Of a stretch of 43,075 nucleotides of DNA, positions 15,848 through 24,391 are shown piece by piece (position 1 is the stretch's first letter; every line of letters begins with the position of its first letter). The notes beneath the pieces were generated by a model that saw only the letters and a list, made by a program, of their open reading frames with translations, did no database searches and was not told the origin of the DNA. Made by a program: the position numbers and the translations under genes. Source of the stretch: CAZESH01 sp964514665 (GTDB lineage Bacteria; Bacillota; Bacilli; Paenibacillales; KCTC-25726); assembly GCA_964514665.1 (NCBI GenBank), contig CAZESH010000004.1, positions 1 through 43,075 of the forward strand, given 5' to 3'.

Positions 15848-17185
15848 ATGATGACAGGTGAAATGAAGCTGGTAAATGCCCATTTGCCGCTGCGGGATGA
15901 GGAGCATCTGTATTCGCTGACGATCCGAAACGGCAAATGGCAGACCATTGAGGCGCAGGATGAATGGGTTGCGGCTGCCGTTCCGATTGAACGCATGAAT
16001 GATGAGCAGATCGTCGACTTGGACGGGAAGCTGCTTCTCCCGGGTCTTGTCGATGCCCATATGCACTTGGATAAGGCTTTTTGTCTGCCGCAAGTGGGGA
16101 ATGCTTCAGGTACCTTGGTGGAAGCTGTCCATAATTATTCGGCTGCCGTTCCGGCTTTTTCCAAGGAACAAATCAAGATCCGCATGATGCGATCTGCGCT
16201 TCAAGCGATCTCTTTCGGCACGACGGCGATTCGTACGCATCTCGATTTTCATGTGAAATGGGGCAGGGACGTCGTTCTGCGAACGATTCAAGCGGCTTTG
16301 GAGGTCAAGGAAGCGCTGGCCCCTTATCTGCAGCTTGAACTGTTCCCGCTTGTTCCGTTTAATGGCTTCGAGCACGAGGAGATCGACATTCTGGAGGAAG
16401 CCGTCCGCATGGGAATGACCGGCATAGGCTCCGCGCCGCATCTCTCGTCGACGCCGGAATCGGACATCGATCAATTGTTTCGTCTGGCGGAGAAGCATGA
16501 TTGTCCGCTCGATCTTCATACGGACGAAAGCGACGATCCGAATATGCGGACGCTCGGATATATTGCCAAGCGCACAATCGATAACGGCTGGTCGGGCCGG
16601 GTGACGGTCGACCATCTATGCTCGCTGGCGGCCATGAACGATGCGGATGCAGGCCGGCTGATCGAACGGATGGTCGAGGCTCGCTTATATGCCGTGACCC
16701 TGCCGGGCGCAAATCTGTACTTGCAAGGACGCAAGGACGTCTTTCCCGTTCGACGCGGCGTAACCCGGGTCAAGGACCTGTTAGCCGCGGGCGTTCCGCT
16801 CGCCACCGCCTCTGACAATATCCACGATCCGTTCCATCCGTTCGGCCGGGGCGACCTGATCCAAATCGGATTGGTAACGGCATACGCAGCCCATATGGGA
16901 AGCCCTTCGGAAATTCGCACGCTGCTGCGGATGATTACGGAAATTCCGGCGCAGGTGCTTGGGTTGAAAGGATATGGCGTGAAATCAGGCAATGAAGCAG
17001 ATTTTGTGGTGATGGATGCCGCGACCCCGGAGGAGCTGTTCACAATGCTGCCCGAAAGGCGCTGGGTATACCGCAAGGGCGGGTGGCTGAAGCTTGCCGC
17101 CCGGCAAGTGGGATGGAACAATCCCATATTGGATTCCTATTGGAACGAAGCTGTACAACAATTGACTTTCGGCATTACTGGTTGA
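15848..17185 (+). CDS. Cytosine-deaminase-like amidohydrolase
   Basis: A 445-residue amidohydrolase of the CodA/AtzC group. Ligands: H71-x-H73 (DAHMHLDKAF), H224 and E227 (LHTDESDD), H256 (VDHLCSL) and D323 (ASDNIHDPFHPFG), all matching the cytosine/isoguanine deaminase pattern. These enzymes hydrolyse the amino group from an aminopyrimidine, purine or triazine ring, or act on N-acyl and cyclic amides. An in-frame TTG at 15803 would overlap the upstream stop, but ATG 15848 with AAGGAG 6 bases upstream is the better start. In this operon it would release ammonia from a nitrogen-containing ring. It is a distant relative of the deaminase at 3615, not a duplicate. Confidence 0.85.
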   Translation: MMTGEMKLVNAHLPLRDEEHLYSLTIRNGKWQTIEAQDEWVAAAVPIERMNDEQIVDLDGKLLLPGLVDAHMHLDKAFCLPQVGNASGTLVEAVHNYSAAVPAFSKEQIKIRMMRSALQAISFGTTAIRTHLDFHVKWGRDVVLRTIQAALEVKEALAPYLQLELFPLVPFNGFEHEEIDILEEAVRMGMTGIGSAPHLSSTPESDIDQLFRLAEKHDCPLDLHTDESDDPNMRTLGYIAKRTIDNGWSGRVTVDHLCSLAAMNDADAGRLIERMVEARLYAVTLPGANLYLQGRKDVFPVRRGVTRVKDLLAAGVPLATASDNIHDPFHPFGRGDLIQIGLVTAYAAHMGSPSEIRTLLRMITEIPAQVLGLKGYGVKSGNEADFVVMDAATPEELFTMLPERRWVYRKGGWLKLAARQVGWNNPILDSYWNEAVQQLTFGITG

Positions 17186-17200
17186 AGGCGAGGGTGCTCA

Positions 17201-17908
17201 ATGACGAATCTGCTGCTTGTTTATTACAGTGCTTACGGCCATGTTTATGAGATGATTCAAGCCGCGGCAAAAGCTGCAGCCAACGAGGAAGATTGCTGTG
17301 TGCGGGTCGTGCGGATAGCGGAGCTGGAGTCGGAGAGCAACCGCACCCCGTTTCAGGATAAACGCAAGAAAACAGAGGAAAGCCGACTTTCCGCAAAGTT
17401 TCAAACTACAGCCCGGTTTGCCAAATACGAGGCTGCGCTGGAAGCGCAGAAGGATATTCCGCTGGCAGCGAATGATGACTTGTGCTGGGCGGACGGAATC
17501 ATTTGGGGCTTCCCCACTTATTTCGGTTCCATGCCTTCTCAGGTCAAATTGTTTCTCGAATTCGCCGGAGAGCTGTGCGCAGGCGGCGATTTGGAAGGAA
17601 AACCGGCGGGCCTGATCACAAGCGCAGGATCGATTCATACCGGCCATGAAGCCGCGCTTTTGACCTCGATGGTGCCTTTGTTTCATTTCGGGATGATGAT
17701 CGTCGGGCTTCCTTATTCCGAAAATCCGGAATATTTAACCGCCGATGCCATCGGCTGCTCGCCTTATGGCGCTTCTACGCTGGCCGGTCCGGACAGCTCA
17801 AAATCGCCCGATCCGCGCGAGCTGGTAATGGCCGGCAGGCTGGGAGCGCGGGTAGCCAGGGTGGCATCGGCACTGAAGCTGAGCGATCAAAGGAAAAAGC
17901 AATCTTGA
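17201..17908 (+). CDS. WrbA-like NAD(P)H:quinone oxidoreductase / flavodoxin
   Basis: A 235-residue FMN-binding flavodoxin-fold protein. The phosphate-binding loop is near the N-terminus (YYSAYGHVYEM), IIWGFPTYFGSMPSQVK is the flavin-side loop, and SPYGASTLAGPD is the WrbA signature. Compared with typical WrbA (about 200 residues) there is an extra charged stretch at residues 45-70. WrbA proteins reduce quinones with two electrons from NAD(P)H. Within this operon it could reduce a quinone-type intermediate made by the Rieske enzyme, or possibly feed electrons to it; the second idea is speculative. 21 bases separate it from the ABC ATPase gene. Confidence 0.85.
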   Translation: MTNLLLVYYSAYGHVYEMIQAAAKAAANEEDCCVRVVRIAELESESNRTPFQDKRKKTEESRLSAKFQTTARFAKYEAALEAQKDIPLAANDDLCWADGIIWGFPTYFGSMPSQVKLFLEFAGELCAGGDLEGKPAGLITSAGSIHTGHEAALLTSMVPLFHFGMMIVGLPYSENPEYLTADAIGCSPYGASTLAGPDSSKSPDPRELVMAGRLGARVARVASALKLSDQRKKQS

Positions 17909-17929
17909 GCTAGTGAGAGGAGATCCGAC

Positions 17930-18745
17930 ATGAGTATGCATCCTATCCATCTTTTTGACGAAGTGTCTGCACAGCAGCCGGAAGGCAAGGCCGGTTTCCT
18001 GATCAGTCTTCAGGATGTCGGCAAGCAATATCCGAACGGCACGGTGGCTGTTCAAGAGGTGAACCTGCAGGCCGGGGAAGGGGAGTTTTTATGTTTTGTC
18101 GGGCCGTCGGGGTGCGGCAAGTCGACTGTTTTCAATATGATTGCCGGATTGACCGGGCCTACCTCCGGCATCCTGGAAGTGCTTGGGACAACGCCGAAGG
18201 AGGCGCGCAGGCAGAATGAAATCGCCTTTGTCTTTCAGGAGCATACGCTTCTGCCATGGGCCAAATTGATTGACAATGTCACTTTGCCGCTTACCCTGAG
18301 GCATGTTTCCAAGAAAGAGCGCATGGCCGAAGGCGAGCGTGTGCTGGAGCTTGTCGGGCTGAAGGATTATATGAAGGTGCTGCCCCGGCAGTTATCCGGC
18401 GGCATGAAGATGCGGGTGTCGATTGCCCGGGCGCTGATTTCACGGCCGAAGCTGCTGCTGATGGATGAACCCTTCGGAGCGCTCGACGAAATTACGCGTC
18501 AGACCCTTCAGGCTGAACTGTTGAAAATATGGCAGCAGGATAAAAAAATGACGGTTCTGTTCATTACCCACAATGTGTTTGAGGCTGCCTTTTTATCGAC
18601 AAGAGTCGTCGTGATGACTCCGCGGCCGGGAAAAATCGCCGATGTGATCGACATCCCGTTTGCCTTTCCGAGGAGCGATGATTTCCGTGCATCCGTCGAG
18701 TTCGGCGAATATGTCCGCCAGGTTTCTGCGGTATTGAAACATTAA
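17930..18745 (+). CDS. ABC transporter ATP-binding protein (SsuB/TauB/ThiZ type)
   Basis: A 271-residue ATPase. Walker A GPSGCGKST at 58-66, Q-loop in FVFQEHTLLPW, signature LSGGM (about 157), Walker B LLLMDEPFGALDE and the switch His in FITHNVFEA. The LPW after the Q-loop and the overall layout are typical of taurine/sulfonate/pyrimidine importers, matching the binding protein and permease 5 kb upstream. An N-terminal extension of about 20 residues precedes the domain. The ATPase gene is separated from its partners by four catabolic genes, an unusual but coherent operon order. Confidence 0.92.
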   Translation: MSMHPIHLFDEVSAQQPEGKAGFLISLQDVGKQYPNGTVAVQEVNLQAGEGEFLCFVGPSGCGKSTVFNMIAGLTGPTSGILEVLGTTPKEARRQNEIAFVFQEHTLLPWAKLIDNVTLPLTLRHVSKKERMAEGERVLELVGLKDYMKVLPRQLSGGMKMRVSIARALISRPKLLLMDEPFGALDEITRQTLQAELLKIWQQDKKMTVLFITHNVFEAAFLSTRVVVMTPRPGKIADVIDIPFAFPRSDDFRASVEFGEYVRQVSAVLKH

Positions 18746-18782
18746 CTTGGCTTTCCATAATCAAGAAGAAAGGGTGAGCTTG

Positions 18783-19565
18783 ATGCGAAAACTGGGCAAC
18801 CGCAAAAGCGGCTGGCAGGTGTCCGGGACCCGCGTGAATCTGCAGCGAATGGCTAAGCCCCCCAACATCGTCGCTTTCGATGCGCAGCCTCAGCAGCTGC
18901 AAGTCGATGTGGAGCGGACGGCCATGATTGTAGTCGACATGCAGAATGATTTCTGCACGATTGGCGGCTGGTTGGATTCGATCGGGGTGGATACGGCTCC
19001 GCTGCTGGCTCCGATCGAACCGCTGAATCGTCTGCTGCCGCTGCTGAGGCATCATGATGTGCCGATCATCTGGCTCAATTGGGGCAACCGTGCGGATCGG
19101 ATGAACTTAAGTCCTTCGGTGCTCCACGTGTATAATCCGGACGGGGAGAGTATCGGACTTGGCGATCCGCTGCCCGGAAGCGGATCCCGTGTGCTGGAAA
19201 AAGGCAGCTGGGGCGCGTCGCTGGTGGATGGCCTTCACCCCGAGCCGGAAGACATTCATGTGGACAAATTTCGGATGAGCGGTTTTTGGGACACTCCGCT
19301 CGACAGTATATTGAGAAACATGTGGATTCATACTTTGCTGTTTGCCGGGGTCAATCTTGACCAATGCGTCATGCATACGCTTCAGGATGCCGTTTGTGCC
19401 GGTTATGACGCCATTCTCCTGGAAGATTGCTGCGCAACCAGCTCGCCGCAGTATTGCAAGGAAGCATCCATTTACAATATAAAGCAATGCTACGGTTTTA
19501 TCGCCGATTCCGCCGCCTTGGCGGATGCATTGACCGCAGCCGATGGAAAGGATGAGATAAAATGA
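18783..19565 (+). CDS. Isochorismatase-family cysteine amidohydrolase
   Basis: A 260-residue hydrolase with the catalytic triad Asp52 (VVDMQNDF), Lys162 (VDKFRMSGF) and Cys195 (GVNLDQCVMHT). An N-terminal extension of about 40 residues precedes the fold, as in RutB-like enzymes. Relatives hydrolyse ureidoacrylate, N-carbamoylsarcosine, maleamate, biuret or nicotinamide, that is, linear amides and carbamoyl compounds released from opened rings. ATG 18783 follows GAAAGGGTGAG; an in-frame TTG at 18747 has no ribosome site. The stop overlaps the cupin start by ATGA. In context it would split a ring-opened amide with release of ammonia. The precise substrate is unknown. Confidence 0.88.
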   Translation: MRKLGNRKSGWQVSGTRVNLQRMAKPPNIVAFDAQPQQLQVDVERTAMIVVDMQNDFCTIGGWLDSIGVDTAPLLAPIEPLNRLLPLLRHHDVPIIWLNWGNRADRMNLSPSVLHVYNPDGESIGLGDPLPGSGSRVLEKGSWGASLVDGLHPEPEDIHVDKFRMSGFWDTPLDSILRNMWIHTLLFAGVNLDQCVMHTLQDAVCAGYDAILLEDCCATSSPQYCKEASIYNIKQCYGFIADSAALADALTAADGKDEIK

Positions 19566-20011
19566 GCATTCCCGGTTTGGCAGCAGGAAATTTTCTGGAA
19601 TGTCCGGTTCACAAAATTTCAAGCAAGGATACGAACAAGTTCGTTCTGCTTTGCGACGGCACGCAGGTTCCGTTCGTCTCCGTCGTGGAAATATTCGACG
19701 TAGGCGGGAAGACGCCGCCAAACGTGCACGCGGAAGCTTTTGAGTATTTTTATGTGCTGTCCGGAGAGGGGGTTGCGGTTGCAGGGGATTTGGAGCTGCA
19801 ACTGCAAAGCGGTTCCTTTTTCGTCGTGCCCCCCGGAAACAACCATGAAGTGCGCAACACGGGCAAGAGCCGCTTGTATGTGCTCACCACGATGGTGCCT
19901 GACGAAAAATTTTCCCGGATGATCAAAGCCGGTCCGAGCGCTTTTCTTGATGAAGAGGATCTGGCAGTGTTAAGCAGCGGCATTGCTGCGCATACGGCTG
20001 AAGCCGATTAA
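19562..20011 (+). CDS. Small cupin-domain protein
   Basis: A 149-residue single-domain cupin. Motif 1 (VHAEAFEYFYVLSGEG) has His56 and Glu61, but the usual first His is replaced by Asn54; motif 2 (GSFFVVPPGNNHEVRN) has His95. Three of the four usual metal ligands are therefore present. Such proteins can be dioxygenases, isomerases, ureidoglycolate-type lyases or ligand-binding proteins. The ATGA overlap with the isochorismatase gene suggests their products act together. No confident function. Confidence 0.8.
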   Translation: MSIPGLAAGNFLECPVHKISSKDTNKFVLLCDGTQVPFVSVVEIFDVGGKTPPNVHAEAFEYFYVLSGEGVAVAGDLELQLQSGSFFVVPPGNNHEVRNTGKSRLYVLTTMVPDEKFSRMIKAGPSAFLDEEDLAVLSSGIAAHTAEAD

Positions 20012-20029
20012 ACAGATGGAGGAAGTTGC

Positions 20030-21226
20030 ATGCAGTCCGATTATAAAGCTTTTGTGAAGCAGGAGTTGACGGTCGAGCCCCATGGAAGCGGAATTTTGCA
20101 GGGGATGACGTTTGCAGTCAAGGATGTCTTTGCGATTGCCGGGCATATAAATTCAGCGGGAAACCCGGATTGGATGAAAACGCACATTCCTGCCGACAAG
20201 CATGCGGCTGCCATCGAGCTTTTACTGGAACAGGGAGCCGCATTGAGAGGCGTCACGCAAACCGACGAGCTGATGTTCAGCTTGAACGGGGAAAATGTGC
20301 ACTATGGAACACCGGTTAATCCCAAGGCGCCCGGCCGTATTCCGGGCGGTTCTTCAAGCGGTTCGGCCGTGGCGGTGTCCGCCGGACTCGCAGATTTCGC
20401 ATTAGGCACGGATACGGGCGGCTCTGTCCGTATTCCGTCTTCTTACTGCGGGGTTTACGGAATCCGCCCTTCTCACGGATTCGTTCCGATGGAAGGGGTT
20501 ATCCCGCTTTCAGAAAGCTTTGATACGGTAGGATGGATGGCCAGAGACACGGGAACGTTGCTCGACGTCGGATTGGCGCTGATGAAAGCGGAGCGGATGG
20601 AATCAAACGGCTTTAAACGCGTCTTCTTCGGAACGGATGCCTGGGCTGTTGTAGAAGCGAAATGCGGCGAGAAGCTGAGCAAGCATGTGCCGATGATCGC
20701 CGATTTTTTCGACGAAAGTCAATGGATCACTATCGCCCCGCAGGGACTTTCCGAATGGGTCGATACCTTTCGCACGATACAGGGATATGAAATCTGGATG
20801 AATCACGGAGATTGGATTACTCAGGAGGCGCCGGAATTTGGTCCGGGCATCGCGGAACGTTTTATCTGGACGAGTACGTTGGAATTTGCCGATTATGAGC
20901 GGCAAACCGCCGCCCGCAAGCAGATCTGCACGTATATGGAGGAGCTTCTCGGAGACGACGCGCTGCTTGTGATCCCCACCGCGCCGTGCACTGCGCCGAA
21001 GCTCGGTTTGGCCGGCATAGAAATGGAAAGCATCCGCGCGCGAGTCATGCAGCTGTCCTGTGTCGCCGGACTGACCGGACTTCCGCAGGTTACCGTCCCT
21101 ATGGCCGAGACAGAAGGCATGCCCATCGGCTTGTCGGTCATCGCAGGAAGACGGCAGGACGCAAAGTTGCTGTCTTGGATCGATGAAACGCTGGCTGCCA
21201 TGCTTCCGCAGCAGGGAGCCGTTTAG
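20030..21226 (+). CDS. Amidase (amidase-signature family)
   Basis: A 398-residue amidase-signature enzyme with the Ser-cisSer-Lys triad: Lys31 (FAVKDVF), the cis-Ser within GGSSSGS (106-112) and nucleophile Ser132 (DTGGSVRIP). It is shorter than GatA (about 480) and near the size of AtzE/indoleacetamide-hydrolase types; the C-terminal region (SCVAGLTGLPQVTVPM) is complete. It is preceded by GGAGG. It probably hydrolyses a primary or carbamoyl amide produced in the pathway. The substrate is unknown; an AtzF/allophanate-hydrolase role is less likely because the allophanate C-terminal domain is missing. Confidence 0.87.
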   Translation: MQSDYKAFVKQELTVEPHGSGILQGMTFAVKDVFAIAGHINSAGNPDWMKTHIPADKHAAAIELLLEQGAALRGVTQTDELMFSLNGENVHYGTPVNPKAPGRIPGGSSSGSAVAVSAGLADFALGTDTGGSVRIPSSYCGVYGIRPSHGFVPMEGVIPLSESFDTVGWMARDTGTLLDVGLALMKAERMESNGFKRVFFGTDAWAVVEAKCGEKLSKHVPMIADFFDESQWITIAPQGLSEWVDTFRTIQGYEIWMNHGDWITQEAPEFGPGIAERFIWTSTLEFADYERQTAARKQICTYMEELLGDDALLVIPTAPCTAPKLGLAGIEMESIRARVMQLSCVAGLTGLPQVTVPMAETEGMPIGLSVIAGRRQDAKLLSWIDETLAAMLPQQGAV

Positions 21227-21261
21227 TGAACAGAAATTTATCGGTGAAGGAGCATGCGTAA

Positions 21262-22086
21262 ATGTTTATGAGATATGAAGGAGCTGCGTGGGAAACACGT
21301 TTTCTGCCGCGCTTGACCAGCAAACAGGTGGGTGAATTGCCCAAAGAGGATGCCCTGGTCATCCTGCCGATCGGAGCGGTGGAACAGCACGGCGCCCATC
21401 TGCCGATCTTGACCGATACCTTGATCGGCGAAGCGACGCTTACCCGGGCGCTGGAGAAGATCGACAGTCAGGTGCCGGTTTGGCTGCTGCCGCCGGTGCC
21501 TTACGGAAAGAGCAATGAGCACATCGGACTTCCCGGCACGATTTCGCTTTCCGCCTCCACGCTGCAGGGCGTGATCTTGGACATTGCCCACAGCCTGCAG
21601 GCCGGCGGATTTAAAAAGCTGCTGTTGTTCAATACGCATGGCGGGAACATCGATCTGCTGAATGTGGTTTCGCGGGAAATTCGCGTTCAGTACGGGATGA
21701 CGGTATTTTCCCTGATGCCGGGGAGCCTGGCGAACATCGAGGATTTGATCGCTCCCGATGAATTGGAGTTCGGCATCCACGGAGGAGACTATGAAACATC
21801 CATTGTGAAAGCGATCAAACCCGGTTGGGTGCAGGATGAGTTCGCCGTGAGGGAAATTCCCGACATGAGCGGCAGCGAGTTCCTCACATTGGAAGGCAAA
21901 ATCCGATTCGCCTGGCGGATGGCGGATATTTCCTCGAGCGGGATCTGCGGCGACGCGACAAAGGCGACGGCGGAAAAAGGCAGCACCATTCAGGAAAGAG
22001 TTACGGATGTCTTGGCCAAGGCGCTTGTGGAATTATGCGTCTTTGACGTGTCCGCAGTAAGGAATAAAGCGGTATCGGAGGTGTAG
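21262..22086 (+). CDS. Creatininase-family amidohydrolase
   Basis: A 274-residue protein of the creatininase/ArfB/MftE family. Metal ligands: Glu41 and His43 (GAVEQHGAHLP), Asp52 (LTD), His126 (THGGN) and Glu178 (HGGDYETS). Members open cyclic amides such as creatinine, deformylate FAPy intermediates or cleave cyclised peptides. GAAGGAG lies 10 bases before the ATG. Beside an amidase and an isochorismatase-type enzyme, a ring-opening step on a lactam, hydantoin-like or imidazolone intermediate is a reasonable inference. Creatinine itself as substrate is possible but no creatinase gene is present. Confidence 0.88.
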   Translation: MFMRYEGAAWETRFLPRLTSKQVGELPKEDALVILPIGAVEQHGAHLPILTDTLIGEATLTRALEKIDSQVPVWLLPPVPYGKSNEHIGLPGTISLSASTLQGVILDIAHSLQAGGFKKLLLFNTHGGNIDLLNVVSREIRVQYGMTVFSLMPGSLANIEDLIAPDELEFGIHGGDYETSIVKAIKPGWVQDEFAVREIPDMSGSEFLTLEGKIRFAWRMADISSSGICGDATKATAEKGSTIQERVTDVLAKALVELCVFDVSAVRNKAVSEV

Positions 22087-22090
22087 GAAG

Positions 22091-22975
22091 ATGAAGCTCG
22101 CCTCGATTTCATTCGGCGGCGCCGTGCAGGCGGCCATCGTCGCGGAGGAAGGCTTTTATCCTGTTGAAAAAGCAGGGAAATTGGCGGGAAAAAGCTGGAG
22201 CACGGATTTATTCGGACTGCTGCAGCGGGAAGAATGGCGGGAATTGGGCAGCTGGTACAAGCAGGAGGGAAAAGAGCGGCTGCGGCTATTGGAGCCGCTT
22301 GGCTTCGGGGAAGCGGACTTTGCCCCGCCTTATCGCAATCCGCGAAAAATTTTGGGGATCGGCATGAATTACATCGCCAAAGCGGAGGAATTGTCCGCAG
22401 TACCCCCGGATCATGAGCCGATTTTTTTTCTGAAGCCGGATACGAGTTTGATTGGAGCGGGTGAAACGATCCGGCTGCCTGCCCAATCGCAGAGAGTGAC
22501 CGCGGAAGCGGAGCTGGGCATTGTCATCGGCAAAAGCTGCAAGAACATCGGGGAAGAGGAGGCCGCGGAGGTCGTGGCCGGATATATTCCGACACTCGAC
22601 ATGACCGCCCAGGATATCCATGCGCGCAATCCGCGTTTTCTCGGCAGATCGAAATGCTTTGACACTTTTTTCAGCTTCGGGCCTTATCTGATTACGACCG
22701 ACGAAGTGACCGATCCGGGACGGCTGACCGTGGAAACGGGATTGAACGGCAGGATCGCGGAGCGCAATACGGTGGCGAACATGATTTATTCGCCGTGGTT
22801 CATCGTATCGTATTTTTCCAAGATGATGACGCTCTTTCCCGGCGACGTGATCATGACCGGGACTCCCGGTTCGGTTCAGCTTCGGGAGGGCGATGTGGCG
22901 GAATGCAAAATTGGAGATTTTGCCGTGCTTCGCAATCCCGTATTGGAGGAGACGGCAACCCTGCTTGTAAGGTGA
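22091..22975 (+). CDS. FAH-family hydrolase (acylpyruvate hydrolase-like)
   Basis: A 294-residue fumarylacetoacetate-hydrolase-fold protein. Key elements: ILGIGMNYIAKAEE, metal ligands Glu139 and Glu141 (TAEAELGIVIG), Asp170 (TLDMTAQD), FDTFFSFGPYL and VIMTGTPG. The N-terminal ~75 residues form the accessory domain. Family members hydrolyse or decarboxylate beta-diketo acids such as fumarylpyruvate, or hydrate 2-oxopentenoates, late in ring-cleavage pathways. This argues that a carbon skeleton, not only nitrogen, is broken down here. Only 4 bases separate it from the creatininase-like gene. Confidence 0.88.
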   Translation: MKLASISFGGAVQAAIVAEEGFYPVEKAGKLAGKSWSTDLFGLLQREEWRELGSWYKQEGKERLRLLEPLGFGEADFAPPYRNPRKILGIGMNYIAKAEELSAVPPDHEPIFFLKPDTSLIGAGETIRLPAQSQRVTAEAELGIVIGKSCKNIGEEEAAEVVAGYIPTLDMTAQDIHARNPRFLGRSKCFDTFFSFGPYLITTDEVTDPGRLTVETGLNGRIAERNTVANMIYSPWFIVSYFSKMMTLFPGDVIMTGTPGSVQLREGDVAECKIGDFAVLRNPVLEETATLLVR

Positions 22976-23005
22976 CAAACCACACTGAGAAAGGCGGCGA
23001 AGGGC

Positions 23006-24325
23006 ATGACTCTCGCATGGAAAAACGGCTTGCAGGAGAGCTTGGGGGAAACGAGGATTCTCGCGGATGAAGATTCGATCGAAAAGTTGTCCAAGGATTA
23101 TTACTGGTATTCTCCGGTGCTGGACAAAAAATTGAAGGATAAAAAAGCGGATGTGATCATCGCGCCAAACGACGAAAAAGAAGTGCAAGAAGCGCTTGCG
23201 CTTGCGTACCGGCACCGCATTCCGCTGACCGTCAGGGGAGCGGGGACCGGCAACTACGGACAGGCGATTCCGCTGGAAGGCGGGATCGTGCTGGACGTAA
23301 GCGGGATGGACCGGATTTTGCAGATCGGAGACGGCTTTGCCCGCGTGCAATGCGGAGTGAGAATGGGCGTGTTGGAGAAGCAGGCGAGGGAGGCGGGGCA
23401 GGAGCTGCGGATTTACCCGAGCACATTTGCCAAGGCGACCGTAGGCGGGTTCGTCAGCGGCGGATCCGGAGGCGTCGGTTCGATTACCTGGGGCAATCTC
23501 TGGGACGGCAATGTGCTGGAGGCGGTTGTCTATACGATGGAGCAGGAGCCGTGCCGGCTGGTGATCCAAGGCGAGGAGCTTGCGGACTACATTCATAATT
23601 ACGGCACGACCGGCGTGTTGACGGAGGTCACGGTTCCGCTTGCGCCTAAAACCGATTGGATGCAGATTGTATTCCAATTTGACGATTTCGCCGCAGCCCT
23701 TCAGTTCGGGGAAGCGTTGGGAAAAACCAGCTCCATTGCCAAACGGCTGGTCAGTCCGATGGAATGGCCGCTTCCTTCCTTTTTCAAACCGCTGGCCAAG
23801 GTGCTGGAGCCGGACAGCTCTTTGGTATTCGCCGAAGTGGCGGACGGCATGCTTGAACAATCCGGCACATTGGCGGCAAGCTTTGGCGGCAGGGTCGGAC
23901 ACGTGATCGAAGCGGCGATGTACCGCAAGACGATGGGATTGTCGGACTTCACCTGGAATCATACGACGCTGTGGGCCTTAAAGGCGGATCCGGCTTGGAC
24001 TTACCTGCAGGCCGGGTTTGCCACGGATCGTTATCTGCAGCAGGTCGAAGCCTTGAAAGCCAAGTATGGGGAGGAGGTGCTTTTTCACTTTGAATGGGTT
24101 CTGAACGGCGGTCGCCTGACGCCTAACGCGCTGCCGGTTGTCCGTTTTACGACGGAGGAACGGCTGTACGAGATCATCGCCGAATTTCGTGCCGGCGGCG
24201 TGGAAATTTACGATCCGCATACCTGGATGCTGGATAACGGCGGTCGCGGTGCGGTAGCCGCGATGCAGCTGCGGAAAGCCGCAAACGATCCGCTTGGTTT
24301 GTTGAATCCAGGCAAATTAGGTTAA
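23006..24325 (+). CDS. FAD-binding oxidase (GlcD/PCMH type)
   Basis: A 439-residue flavoprotein. The PCMH-type FAD-binding domain spans roughly residues 45-220, with RGAGTGNYGQAIPLEGG (77 onward) for FAD pyrophosphate binding and VGGFVSGGSGGVGS; the remaining half resembles GlcD/lactate-dehydrogenase C-terminal domains and ends in NDPLGLLNPGKLG. Such enzymes oxidise 2-hydroxy acids or alcohols. It is the last gene of the transporter/catabolic unit, so it may oxidise a hydroxy-acid product of the FAH-type step. A secondary metabolite oxidase role is possible but less natural here. Confidence 0.85.
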   Translation: MTLAWKNGLQESLGETRILADEDSIEKLSKDYYWYSPVLDKKLKDKKADVIIAPNDEKEVQEALALAYRHRIPLTVRGAGTGNYGQAIPLEGGIVLDVSGMDRILQIGDGFARVQCGVRMGVLEKQAREAGQELRIYPSTFAKATVGGFVSGGSGGVGSITWGNLWDGNVLEAVVYTMEQEPCRLVIQGEELADYIHNYGTTGVLTEVTVPLAPKTDWMQIVFQFDDFAAALQFGEALGKTSSIAKRLVSPMEWPLPSFFKPLAKVLEPDSSLVFAEVADGMLEQSGTLAASFGGRVGHVIEAAMYRKTMGLSDFTWNHTTLWALKADPAWTYLQAGFATDRYLQQVEALKAKYGEEVLFHFEWVLNGGRLTPNALPVVRFTTEERLYEIIAEFRAGGVEIYDPHTWMLDNGGRGAVAAMQLRKAANDPLGLLNPGKLG

Positions 24326-24391
24326 TCCGCGCCAAAAATTTAAATGTTCGAATTTCCTTTTCGCCTTTTGCCGCATTTTCGTTCAGAAAAT

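Noticed and set aside
22286..23962. A long antisense open frame opposite the FAH-family and FAD-oxidase genes
   Set aside because: The plus-strand genes have complete family motifs and ribosome sites; the antisense product shows no recognisable domain and arises from codon bias in GC-rich genes. The same holds for antisense frames at 5254-6648 and 25852-27405.
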